Shown: positions 54,116 through 62,900 of the stretch, piece after piece
Layout: the number at the start of each line of letters is the position of its first letter
How positions within the stretch are numbered: position 1 is the first letter of the stretch
NCBI GenBank assembly: GCA_024500155.1
Contig: CM044858.1
Location: 36,499,786 to 36,563,785, forward strand
Direction of reading: 5' to 3'
Length of the DNA stretch: 64,000 nucleotides
From: Chenopodium formosanum
Taxonomy: Eukaryota; Streptophyta; Magnoliopsida; Caryophyllales; Amaranthaceae
Program-made: the position numbers and the translations under genes
The notes under the pieces: generated by a model
Database searches by the model: none
Told to the model about the DNA's origin: nothing
What the model saw: the letters and a program-made list of their open reading frames with translations, nothing else

Positions 54116-57100
54116 TGAAATTTGTTATAAAAGTCATTTCCCTTCTACACTCATACTCACTATTTCCTAAAGTCCCAAACTCCACAATTGATAAAATTTC
54201 TGAAAGAGCTGATCCATCAAACATCAAAGATCCACAATTCCACATGCACTTCTCCTTCCCCACACACACACACACACACCCACACATACAATTGTACTAT
54301 GTATTTAGACTCTTGGTGCAAGGAGTTATGACAACATCAATTTTTCCCTCCTTACAAAAAAGGTGTATACTGGCAAAGCAAGCAAATGAAGTTGCTTAGT
54401 AATTTGTTTTGATTGTCAAGAAACTTTTGGGCAGATTAGCTGAAGTTCTGCCAGCAGCAATTAGCATTTCACTAAATTACTAGAAAAGGATACAGAAATT
54501 TTAATGTGAGAACTCTTTGGGAACATAATTGTAGCATTCTTATAAAAGGATATAATTTTAAAGAGGTTGCAGAACTCTCACCTTTTTAGTAGAAGTGACA
54601 TTGATGAATAAACTCTGATTAGGAGAACAGGACATTTCGCAAAAGAAATTCAAAAAATTCCTTAAGCACGCTGGACAGCCCACAAGCAGGGGGATTGCCT
54701 GACAAAGATGTCCACAAGTTATGCAAGTAAAAATGATATATTTAATTAAAAAAGGCAAGAGATGCATAAAAGTGAATAGGTTCGATTTGGCAGAATCATA
54801 GTTAGGCCAATATAGCAAGATTAAAGGAGTGAGTTAAGCTGAACATTGGCATAGTAACTTGCACCCAGCCCACCTTCAACACCCTGAGACCTGAGTCCCT
54901 GGCTACAAACAAAAAATTTGAGGAAATCTTGGCACATTGACATGATCATAATAGCAGGCTAACAAGAAGACTATAACAAGGAAAGTATTGGATGCATCAC
55001 TTTAATTCAAAGTTAACAAAATCATGCAGTGGCAACATCTCTAAATATGTGCCTAAGGGTTTGTGGAAAAGATCCAGGTTTCAAATTTTCATGAAGATTT
55101 CTTGACTATTGTATTAGCAACCCTGGAGCTGTCTTTGAATCAAAAATCGAATTTGAGAAGCACACCCGACATATAAGAACTTGAAATTATGCAAATATAC
55201 ATTATTCTATAAAATGTAAATATGAAGATTTGAGATTGATTTCATTAACATAAGTTACAGATATCTTACTTGCTGGACTTGACTCCGTAGTGTATCAAAT
55301 TGCTTCTCTGTACAGCAAACATTGCCAGTAATTGTGGGGCACAAACTTTGAATCTTTGAGGATAATAAGCCATCCGGCTGTGAATCATTCAGGAATAGGC
55401 AAATATGATTATTAAGGAATCTCATAAATAATGACAATCAGCTGATAATAAAAGCTAAATTCTTCCAACAGCTTCTATGATATGGGATGTCCCATAATAC
55501 GAAAAAGAATTTCTCAACATGCATGCTTCAGCTTCAATAAAGCTAAACAAAGCTAAAAGAACAGGCAGGTGGCTTAGTGGCACAGTAAGGCCTCAGTACC
55601 TTCACAGCAGGAGCATTTAATGGACAATTTAAAACTCTTCCATCACTTCGTGCACCACATATGTCATACATCGCACATATACCTGGTGCATGCCTCACCC
55701 TGAGAATCAGAAAGCATCAGAGTAAGTCTCATTTCCCATTGTATCAAATAAGAATACAGCATTATGTAAGGGTGCAAACTGCAAAGCCAAAGCACATATT
55801 TCAACACTTCATATATCAGTGTGTATCAGTTGTTTGGATAGGGCATTCAAAAAATGTTATTAGCATGCAATGTAGTATATGTTTTACCAATCACAGTGAT
55901 TGAGACCATTATTACTAGTACAAGACTTCCCACATCATTCATTCATACTAGCAGCATTACTAAATGACACAACACAAGCCACACTTTCGTAGAGTGATAA
56001 TAATAGTAATGTATAAAAATATAAAATGAACCAGCTTCTGGAGCAAGGTCGTTTTTTAGGACCGCAATTAACAAAAATTTCACAGTCCCATTATCATCAA
56101 CTCATACATTTCATGCTCATAATAACAGCAGACTTATACCCATTTGTGTCATTAGGCGTCAAAAGAAAGCGCGTATTAGATGATTTTGCCTCTGATGCAG
56201 ATGTTGCTACTCTTGTTAGTAAGACCTGCACAACAGAATTCATTGTGCTAATATTAATTATAGAACAAAACAGCTGTATTAAAAATTAAAAATAAATTTT
56301 TTAAAAAAATTACTTAAAGACTAGACTTTTTCTGAAAAATGATTAGAACATGCAAAAAGAACAGTAAAAGTTAGTCAGGTCCACTTTAGACACACCAAAA
56401 GGGGAAACATTGTTGATAGCCTCCATAATACAGAAAAAATTAATTTCAAATTTTAATTTCATACTTCCTCCGTTTATTTAAGTTACACATTTCTTTATCA
56501 TGCTCGTCAGCGCACAAATTTAACTATGTTATATCATAGTTATAAATCACAAAAGCTAGTCAAAGTATTGTTGTTGTCAAAAGCTAAAATATGTCATTTA
56601 AAAAAAAAAAACGAAGGTAGTATTTTATTTTGTAGTAAAATAAAAATCTAAGTTCAAATTTTATAACTCGAGTAGTGATAAATCTATCTTTAAAATTGGA
56701 AAATTTGTCGAATCTCTGAGATTGGACAACAGCTCTATAGTGTGAATTCAACTATCTTAGTCATTTTTTTCACACTATGACAATGAAATACTAGTACGTA
56801 CGATTACAAATTTCTGTCACGCCCCACACTAGTTAACAAAACCACTCAACACTACTATAAATACTCATTTACTATCTACCATTATTTTCTGGGGGAAAAA
56901 ACAAATTGGACCAACTTTCCAAAAGTTAAAATAGAATTTTCATAGCAGAATTTTGTGGTAATTTACACAAAATGACAATTTGTAACAAAATTTTATAAAT
57001 TCAGCTCAACTACCTACTTCATTTAGTTAACAGCAATAGTTTTAATTATTATAAATTACATAATTTCTTTTTTTTGTTTTTCTCAGGAAATACATAATTT

Positions 57101-57545
57101 CTAATATTAGAACAAATTTAAAACAAAAATCAAAATAACAACAGTGAAAGGCATTGATAAACACTATTATTATTTTTAAAAATAAAAGAAAATTAGCAGA
57201 TAAACATGAAAATTGATAAAAATAAAATATTAAAAAAAATAGAAAAATTCAACACCGCCAACGCAATCACACAGCTAATTACCATAAATTGACAGAAAAT
57301 CAAATCAAAAACTTCGAACAACATATCAACATTATACTAAAAAATACAGCGAAATTTTTTTAAAAAATAATATGCTAAAGAATTTTCTGCAATCTTATAT
57401 GAAGTACAAAAAAAAAAATCTGCATATAATTTAATTTGAAACACATAATTGATAATTTAACATGAAAAATTAAAAAAATGATAACAACAAAAATTACCTG
57501 GAGAGAGAAAAGAAAGAAGAAGAAGAATGTAGAACGAAACTCCAT
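33042..57545 (-). CDS. NPC1: NPC1-type intracellular sterol/sphingolipid transporter
   Basis: Niemann-Pick C1 family membrane protein (RND superfamily with sterol-sensing domain), placed in vacuolar/endosomal membranes for lipid trafficking. Thirty-nine exons (ascending): 33042-33125, 33652-33720, 33808-33874, 34902-34969, 35063-35173, 35280-35337, 35457-35493, 36730-36823, 37065-37130, 37237-37301, 37419-37563, 37677-37742, 37940-38089, 38246-38315, 40516-40592, 40715-40783, 41004-41087, 41662-41705, 41804-41944, 42048-42246, 43009-43137, 43901-43984, 44135-44248, 47009-47116, 47199-47294, 47652-47720, 48399-48500, 48627-48722, 49822-49905, 51367-51484, 51602-51678, 51918-52103, 52247-52494, 53822-53972, 54582-54698, 55270-55377, 55600-55699, 56140-56225, 57498-57545. 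Total 3885 nt, 1294 aa (plant family about 1270-1300), with every phase closing. Signal peptide [16 protein letters not shown]; Cys-rich N-terminal sterol-binding domain (about 45-265); first membrane segment 290-312; sterol-sensing domain about 630-800 ([30 protein letters not shown]); Cys-rich loop about 915-1010; C-terminal membrane bundle about 1105-1275. The tail ends RPSTSSQF, without the dileucine motif of animal NPC1. Confidence 0.95.
34391..34440 (+). mobile_element. 3' tail of an RTE-type LINE in an NPC1 intron
   Basis: GTAGCCGACCCCACTTATGG, then GATTAAGACTTTG and a (ATTG)n-like tail, is the usual 3' end of plant RTE LINEs as I remember it. Only the end is present; no reverse transcriptase frame lies upstream. 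Confidence 0.5.
38316..40515 (-). other. 2.2-kb NPC1 intron with poly-G run and decayed LINE-like sequence
   Basis: The intron between exons 25 and 26. A 22-G run at 38590-38611 (poly-C in the transcript) and a T-run at 38453-38471 lie in it. On the minus strand about 39225-39180 reads [12 protein letters not shown] before a stop, resembling the WWWNEEVQ stretch upstream of LINE reverse transcriptases. Stops follow quickly, so at most this is a decayed fragment. Confidence 0.35.
44973..45095. repeat. Poly-C, (CA)n and A-rich simple repeat in an NPC1 intron
   Basis: A 15-C run (44973-44987) is followed by a (CA)n tract to about 45050 and an AAAAG-rich tract to about 45095. A 36-A run lies at 44301-44336 in the same intron. 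Confidence 0.9.
45822..46240. mobile_element. Tourist-like MITE in an NPC1 intron, 419 bp
   Basis: Ends GACCATCTCCAATGGTGAGA and, inverted, TCTCACTATTGGAAATGGTC, flanked by TAA on both sides (45819-45821 and 46241-46243). The interior has sub-repeats of CCAATGGTG/CATTGGAGG and GTTGCTAA. It lies in the intron between exons 16 and 17 (44249-47008). Confidence 0.75.
48815..48990. repeat. Hairpin-rich GGTATGGGTTT repeat in an NPC1 intron
   Basis: Several copies of GGTATGGGTTT and its inverse AAACCCATACC occur, including a tight hairpin near 48920-48955. The start GGGGGCATTTGGTTCGCATG looks like a MITE end, but no matching right end was found. Confidence 0.45.
49594..49645 (-). mobile_element. 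3' tail of an RTE-type LINE with (TTG)n tail in an NPC1 intron
   Basis: On the minus strand: ATTTTAGGACTAAGGCTTTG followed by TTG repeats. GGCTTTGTTGTTG is the typical end of plant RTE LINEs. No upstream coding part was recognised. Confidence 0.5.
51857..51875. repeat. Poly-G run in an NPC1 intron
   Basis: A run of 19 G, preceded by GGGGA, 43 bp 3' of exon 8's donor in gene direction. It reads as poly-C in the transcript. Confidence 0.9.
54055..54114. repeat. (AT)n-(AC)n microsatellite in an NPC1 intron
   Basis: About 25 AT units followed by five AC units. A second CA tract lies at about 54262-54282. Confidence 0.95.
56464..56620. mobile_element. Stowaway-like MITE in NPC1 intron 1, 157 bp
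   Basis: The left end CTTCCTCCGTTTATTTAAGT pairs with the inverted right end ATGTCATTT-A(n)-ACGAAGGTAG. TA flanks both sides. Confidence 0.7.
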
Positions 57546-57649
57546 TAATTTCAAAATCTCTGAAAAACAGAGAAAGAAATCAAAGAGAAAGTAGTGGTAG
57601 AATTGAAAATCAGAGACGACGTCGTTGAATTAATATGTAGTTAGGAGAG

Positions 57650-57681
57650 AGAAAAAGAAGAAGAAGAAGAAGAAGAAGATG
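57650..57681. repeat. (AAG)n repeat in the NPC1 5' UTR
   Basis: About ten AAG units. In the transcript this is a CTT-rich leader, common in plant 5' UTRs. Confidence 0.85.
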
Positions 57682-57737
57682 AGAATGGAGGAGAGAGAAA
57701 GTCAAAACGCCATTAATACAAGTGGTGTACTGTACTG

Positions 57738-57748
57738 GTTATATATAG
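57738..57748 (-). promoter_or_regulatory. TATA box of the NPC1 gene
   Basis: On the minus strand ACTATATATAACC lies about 195 bp upstream of the ATG at 57545, giving an expected start near 57710 and a CT-rich leader of about 165 nt. Motif and position only. Confidence 0.55.
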
Positions 57749-57749
57749 T

Positions 57750-59188
57750 AGCAGTAGTCCAGTATGAATGAATGGAGACTGGAGAGTGGTGCTGGTTTTT
57801 GTAAAATTGATGATGACTGAATTTTTCTCTCTCCTCTGGAAATTGTTAGGAATTTGCTGCTGTTTTTTTTTTTTATAAAAAGAGCGTGCAGAAGAGAAGG
57901 AGAACGAAATTGTTTTGATCATTTTACAATTTTGACCTTGCTTTCGGTTCATTTGTCGGGTTTCATCGCTTGTGATTATTTTGGGTTAATTTTGGAGGGA
58001 TGGACGTATGTATGGAAAAACCAAACAGGAATACAGGATAGATCTATCAAAAAAACTTGCGTGAATTTGATCCACAATAATACTCCATCCATTCCTAAAT
58101 ACTTACTCTATTCCTTCATGCGCGTAGTTTTAGGAGAAATTGGAGAATTTAATAAAATTTGGAGATAGTGGGATAGTTGAGACAATAAAAAAAAATTGTA
58201 AAAAGCAAAAGTAGCGGAAGAATAGGAGGAGAGAGAGTATTATGTTGGGGCCACCAAGTGTGAGAAATGAATTAAATATTATAAAAGCTTTCAAAAAAAG
58301 GAAACGGGACAAGTATTTAAAAACGGCCGAAAAAGGAAAGTGGAGCAAGTATTTTAAAACGGAGGGAGTACTATTGTAGACCCGAAATTTATACACACGC
58401 AACTGACATTATATTGAACATAGTGACCCTTATTTTTAACATAATAACCTTATTTTTAACATAGTAAACTTTATTAAAACTTGTATAACGTTTAATATTA
58501 TTGTGAAATTAAATACGACGTTGTAACCCTAATTATAACATAGTGACCTTTATTATTCATATTGACCCGTATATAAAATATTTCATTAAAAAAATAAACC
58601 TCTTATAGTTTATAAATTACCAAAATGACTTTTATTTTAACATAGTAACCTTATTTTTTTATTAATAAAACAATCATAGTTTCTCTAATATTAGTGGTCC
58701 ACAATAAATTAGTGTGAACCAGGTTCGTTTAAGAATTTGTGTAGATCTAGTGTCAAGATTGAAAATAAAATATGAGTATCATTTATTGGTTTTTTCTCGA
58801 TTTGGTCCAAAGTTTTACTTAATCAAATTTATGAGACATGTGGTTTCAAAAAAAAAAATGAGACATGCTATATGAATATTGAAAATTGAATAGAAAGGAA
58901 ACAAATAAAAATAAGGAAAATGAATCATTTAACTCTTACCGATTCATTTGTTTAATTTTAACCATAGAATTATGCAAAGAAATCAATCAAACTGAACTCC
59001 TTTCTTTCTTTTTTCTTTTTTTGTTTTTTTTTTTTTTTGAAATCAAACTGAACTCCTTTCTTTTAATTTGAGAAAAGTAAAGGTAATTGTTATCTTAAGT
59101 TTTATAGAAGTAACATAAAGGTGGAAAGGGTAATGGACTAATGGTAATTGTAACTCAAAAATTCTAACCAAATAATTGCTATAATTAA
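57750..59188. other. NPC1 upstream region, no gene
   Basis: Contains a Stowaway-like MITE (58083-58368) and, at 58410-58660, a diverged repeat of ACATAGTAACCTTATTTTTA. Otherwise AT-rich. No frame looks coding. Confidence 0.6.
58083..58368. mobile_element. Stowaway-like MITE, 286 bp
   Basis: Ends CTCCATCCATTCCTAAATAC and, inverted, AAGTATTTTAAAACGGAGGGAG, flanked by TA. A second internal copy of the right arm (GGGACAAGTATTTAAAAACG) precedes the end. Confidence 0.75.
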
Positions 59189-59420
59189 GGGCCTGTTCAT
59201 ATTTACTGAATTGAGCTGAACTGAACTGAACTGAACTGAACTGATTGGAGCTAAACTGAACTGAACTGAACTGAACTGAATTGAGCTGAAATGAATATTT
59301 TATGTGAGAGGGAAATTAAGAGCTGAACTGAACTGAACTGATTGGAACTGAACTGAACTGAACTGAACTGATTGGAGCTGAACTGAACTGAACTGAAATT
59401 AAGTAAATGTGAACAGGCCC
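59189..59420. mobile_element. Tourist-like MITE of the TTCAG-pentamer family, copy 3
   Basis: Ends GGGCCTGTTCATATTTACTG and, inverted, GTAAATGTGAACAGGCCC, flanked by TAA. It lies in inverse orientation to the other copies, so the interior reads CTGAA. The largest copy (232 bp), with long runs of perfect pentamers. Confidence 0.85.
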
Positions 59421-59668
59421 TAAGTGGTTTAATTGAATTCCCCTAAAAAAAAAACTGGTTTAATTGAGTCTTTTTCCAACCCAAAAAACACTCTTATAAT
59501 TAATAAATGTATTAAAAGTCTAAATTGTGTATTGCAATTTTCGCAAATGTGACAAATACATATGGTGTATAACTTGAAAATTTTCGAGAAAAAAGATTCC
59601 AAAATCTACACATATAGCTATATGGCTAATCTATAAAGGCATTGATATTGAAAAGTCTTAATCTAATG

Positions 59669-60308
59669 TGTTGAGAAATATGCCTTGAATTGGTGACCGA
59701 TTAGGTACATCATGTAGTCCATTGTACACGATCGTATAGTCAGTGTTATTATATACTCTTCAATATACACGGCCATGTGGTTCATGGTACATGGTCATGT
59801 AGTTCCACTACTACAAGACTTGTCACACGGTCGTGTAATTCAGGGTACACGACCGTGCAGATGGGCGCACTATTTGACTGTGCGACATACACGACCGTGT
59901 GGGTCAAGGTACACGGTCGTGTGGTTTTGGTTCGTGTGTTATTGATTGGGCTTTGGCCCAAATCAGTTTCTGTTTTGGAGTGTTCTATATATACCCCTTA
60001 GGGTTATTTCCTAGCCGTGACAATCATAGGTTGAGTGATTATCCAGAAATCTTAGAATCTTTTGTGATTTCTCATCTGTGAGATCTGATACATAAAACAT
60101 AAGAAATCTGAGAGATAATTAATCTGTTTCTGTGATTGGTCTCAAATCTGTTTTGAATCTGTAATTTGTATTCCCCAACATCATTAAAACTATTACTTTT
60201 GCCTGCCCGTGGATGTAGCCAACATACTGTTGGTAAACCACGTAAATCCGTGTATTATTTATTTGTTTTGCATTCATTAATTTGTTCTTTCTCACATCTG
60301 TTATAACA
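59669..60308 (+). mobile_element. Solo LTR, probably Ty1/copia, 640 bp
   Basis: Starts TGTTGAGAAATATGCC and ends GTTATAACA, i.e. TGTT...AACA ends. The flanking 5-mers are TAATG on both sides (59664-59668 and 60309-60313). A TATA-like TATATATACCCC near 59989 is followed by TTAGGGTTATTTCC, as in transcribed LTR R regions. GCCCGTGGATGTAGCC and AAACCACGTAAATCC near the 3' end resemble known copia LTRs. No primer-binding site or internal region follows, so this is a solo LTR left by recombination. Confidence 0.85.
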
Positions 60309-60371
60309 TAATGAATGTAACACACTTAAGCATTTTCAAATCTCACTAATCCTAAACCAAAACAAGACTAA

Positions 60372-60553
60372 AGGCCTGTTCACTTCAGCTTAATTTCAGT
60401 TCAGCTCCAATCAATTCTGTTCAGTTCAGTTCAGCTCCTAATTTTCTTCTCTCATAAAATATTCATTTCAGCTCAGTTCAGTTTAGTTCAGCTCAAATCA
60501 GTTTAGTTTAGTTCAGTTCAGTTTAGCTTATTTCAGTAAATGTAAACAGGCCC
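60372..60553. mobile_element. Tourist-like MITE of the TTCAG-pentamer family, copy 4
   Basis: Ends AGGCCTGTTCACTTCAG and, inverted, GTAAACAGGCCC, flanked by TAA (60369-60371 and 60554-60556). It shares the CTTCTCTCATAAAATATTCA centre with copy 2. Confidence 0.85.
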
Positions 60554-61207
60554 TAAGGTGTTAAATTTAATTATATCGAACCAAATCCAAATAGACCTAG
60601 GCACTCTCATCGTACTTAGCTTGACAGGTTGGTTTTTGGTGTTTTTGATTGTGATGTGTGGATTTTGTTATGTTTGGATTTCTAATTTTTTTTAATAACA
60701 CGTTAGATTATACTCCGTATATTAATACGTTTTTGGCACTTTCATATGATGATGAATGCTTAGGTGCATCAGAGTGCGTGGTGGATTGCATGTTATATTA
60801 AAATTATACAACTTGCAGTGTTATCAAGTGGAGTATCAATCTACTACGTAGTTTTCAACAATTTAAATGTTTCTATCCATCATTTTATGAAGGAAAATCA
60901 TCAAAGATAAAGATCAATTATTGGTTGTCCATTAAAGTGTAGATACATTACTCCATAGGCCAATAATAAATACAATATTATCCCTCAAAAAAAAAAATAC
61001 ATATAAAAAATAATGAACTCAAATACAAATACATATTCGCCAAAAAAAAAACTACAAATACGTATTTGCTAAACAAAAACTTCAAATACGTAATATTAAA
61101 ATGCATTCAATTAGACCAACTTAATGACAGGATACGCTGCATACAAGAATATACAAGTTTATCTTTAGGATAAACAAAACAAAAGTTTATCTAGTGTTAT
61201 TTCTGTA

Positions 61208-61396
61208 AATAAATCTAAACTCTACTTTGTATTGCGTACTTGTTCTCCAAGTACTTTCAAGGCAGCTCAGCGCATTTTCGACGAGTCTCTTCAATCATCC
61301 TTGGAGCGTATTGTTACTACTTTGGGGCCTGGGTTGGCGATTGACAGTGACGGCTTGTCACCTTACCATTTGCATTTGGAGGGCTTGAATTTCTAG
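61208..61396 (+). pseudogene. Retroelement-like protein fragment
   Basis: An open stretch reading CSPSTFKAAQRIFDESLQSS then LERIVTTLGPGL ends at a TAG (61394-61396). Its codon use and composition differ from the AT-rich surroundings, and the wording recalls segments next to plant reverse transcriptases. No start codon or upstream domain is present. Identification is from memory and weak. Confidence 0.35.
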
Positions 61397-61448
61397 TGAC
61401 ATAAATAAATATCTCTAGCCGTGGGCTGAAATGTGGAAATTTATGGGT

Positions 61449-61504
61449 GAAACACCTAGAAATTTTGATCACCCATACGGTGATTCGAAAGATCTAGGTG
61501 TTTC
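61449..61504. repeat. Hairpin GAAACACCTAGA/TCTAGGTGTTTC
   Basis: Perfect 12-bp inverted repeat with an inner GATCACC/GGTGATT pairing. It abuts the poly-T that ends the LINE fragment. Confidence 0.8.
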
Positions 61505-61563
61505 ATTTTTTTTTTTTTTTTTTTTTGACAGCTGGGAAACAAGAATAACACTAACTGCTAACC

Positions 61564-61962
61564 CTAGCCCTGCTTTCTGGCCTGCATAGCCAGATCATGA
61601 GCTGTAGAGGTAGCATTTCTAGGAACATGACAACAACAAAAATAGGAAAGACTTGAGCTAAGTTTAAGGATATCAGACGCCAAGCTCTGTAGTTCTTTGG
61701 GTGCTTGTGTAGGTTTCCTGATAGCCTCAACGCTGAGTTTGTTGTCCGTTCTGATCTCGATTTGGTTGTACTGTCGGCTTGCTCTGCTAATGCCTTCCTT
61801 AATCGCTAACAACTCACTCTGCAAGGCCGAACTGCTTATCACTCGCTTACATCCTACCTGAGTCTGGGAACCGTCGTCCTTTGTGATGACCCACCCAATA
61901 CCCGCAAAATCCAGCCTCCCAGTTGCTTTTTTCCATGCCCCATCAACCGTAACAATTGCCAC
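61564..61962 (-). pseudogene. RNase H-like domain of LINE ORF2
   Basis: The RVT_3-type RNase H fold shows VDGAWKKATGRLDFAGIGWV, QSELLAIKEG, RTDNKLSVEAI and HVPRNATSTAHDLA, so the Asp, Glu and Asp of the active site are visible. The last metal-binding position is less certain. It forms about 133 residues without stops. The first residue is GTG-coded and internal to the original frame, so this is not an independent gene. Confidence 0.8.
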
Positions 61963-62000
61963 CTCTTGGGATATGTGTGTACCTCGATGCCAATAATTTA

Positions 62001-62774
62001 TGTTGGAGAATTTAGAGTATTTAGTTGATTATTATTCATGTTATGTTAAGTTTAAGTAATTTGGTTAAGGTGTCATGACTTAGACACATATGATTAAGGT
62101 AGTAGTATACAACTAATCAAGAGAAAAGATTTCAGTTTCGGTTTCTCTTGCATTAGTATGGTAGTTTCTTGATGCATTATAAATTGTGTATCAATTGATG
62201 ACTAATTATGCATTTTTTAATGCATGTCTTAATACATTGTTTAAGACATGTTTTAATGCATTGCTTTAGTTTCATATCTCTTGATAACATTTTGTCGGTT
62301 AATGCATTGTTATTACTTAATGCATGTCTTAATGCATTGTTAAAAGTATGTTTTATGACATTGTTCAACGCATGACATAAAACATTGTTTTAATGCATGA
62401 CTAAATGCGTTGTTACGTTTTGTAAAATGTAATACGTACTACTATCTTATATGTATATGAGAAACTCCTCATATGATGAATGAAGGTTGAGAGATGAAAT
62501 ATAATTTCTATCTTATCACTTTGGCATAGAGAGTTATTATCAGTTGTTCATTTTCACAAAATCACAAACACTTTTATACATTGAATTGCTATCATCCTAC
62601 AAGTGATAGTAATTGTTCTTCGTTGTATCTCCTGAGTAATTTCCGTGATACCCGGTTGTAGTATAGGGTCGGAATTATACTTTTGGGAAAGTGATCCCGT
62701 TCACGCCTCGAAGGTTTTTCTAATAATTTCATTTCCATTCTTTGTGACCCTTGTTTACTAGAAAATCCCCAACA
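62001..62774. mobile_element. Solo LTR inserted in the LINE, 774 bp
   Basis: Ends TGTTGGAGAATTTAG and AAAATCCCCAACA (TGTTGG...CCAACA), flanked by ATTTA on both sides (61996-62000 and 62775-62779). The 3' part (TCGGAATTATACTTTTGGGA, then CGTTCACGCCTCG) resembles an LTR. It contains a TGCAT-rich degenerate repeat (62150-62410). No internal retrotransposon genes are present. Confidence 0.85.
62150..62410. repeat. Degenerate TAATGCAT(G/T)(T)n repeat inside the second LTR
   Basis: About fifteen imperfect copies of TTAATGCATTGTT or TTAATGCATGTCT. The self-complementary ATGCAT core makes it readable on both strands. Confidence 0.75.
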
Positions 62775-62900
62775 ATTTAGCCCTCCATTGTCCTGTCCCA
62801 GGGGATCATGGCTGCCTTTGATCATGGCTTGATTCCTCGCTTCCTTTGATAATATTTCCATTGCATCCCATATCAGTCGCATTATTTCATTATTTCAGCC

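Larger units (their letters stand above)
61507..62900 (-). mobile_element. 5'-truncated LINE, split by a solo LTR
   Basis: On the minus strand an open frame (from about 62896) reads through MRLIWDAMEILSKEARNQ and LGQDNGGLN. It is interrupted by the LTR at 62001-62774, resumes at 62000 and ends with a TAG at 61564-61566 after an RNase H domain. A poly-A tail follows (poly-T at about 61508-61526 on the + strand). This is the 3' part of a plant L1-like LINE ORF2. Most of the element, including endonuclease and reverse transcriptase, is absent. Confidence 0.75.

Noticed and set aside
53817..54287. 156-codon minus-strand open frame as a separate gene
   Set aside because: Its 3' third is NPC1 exon 6; the rest is translated intron and (AT)n microsatellite.
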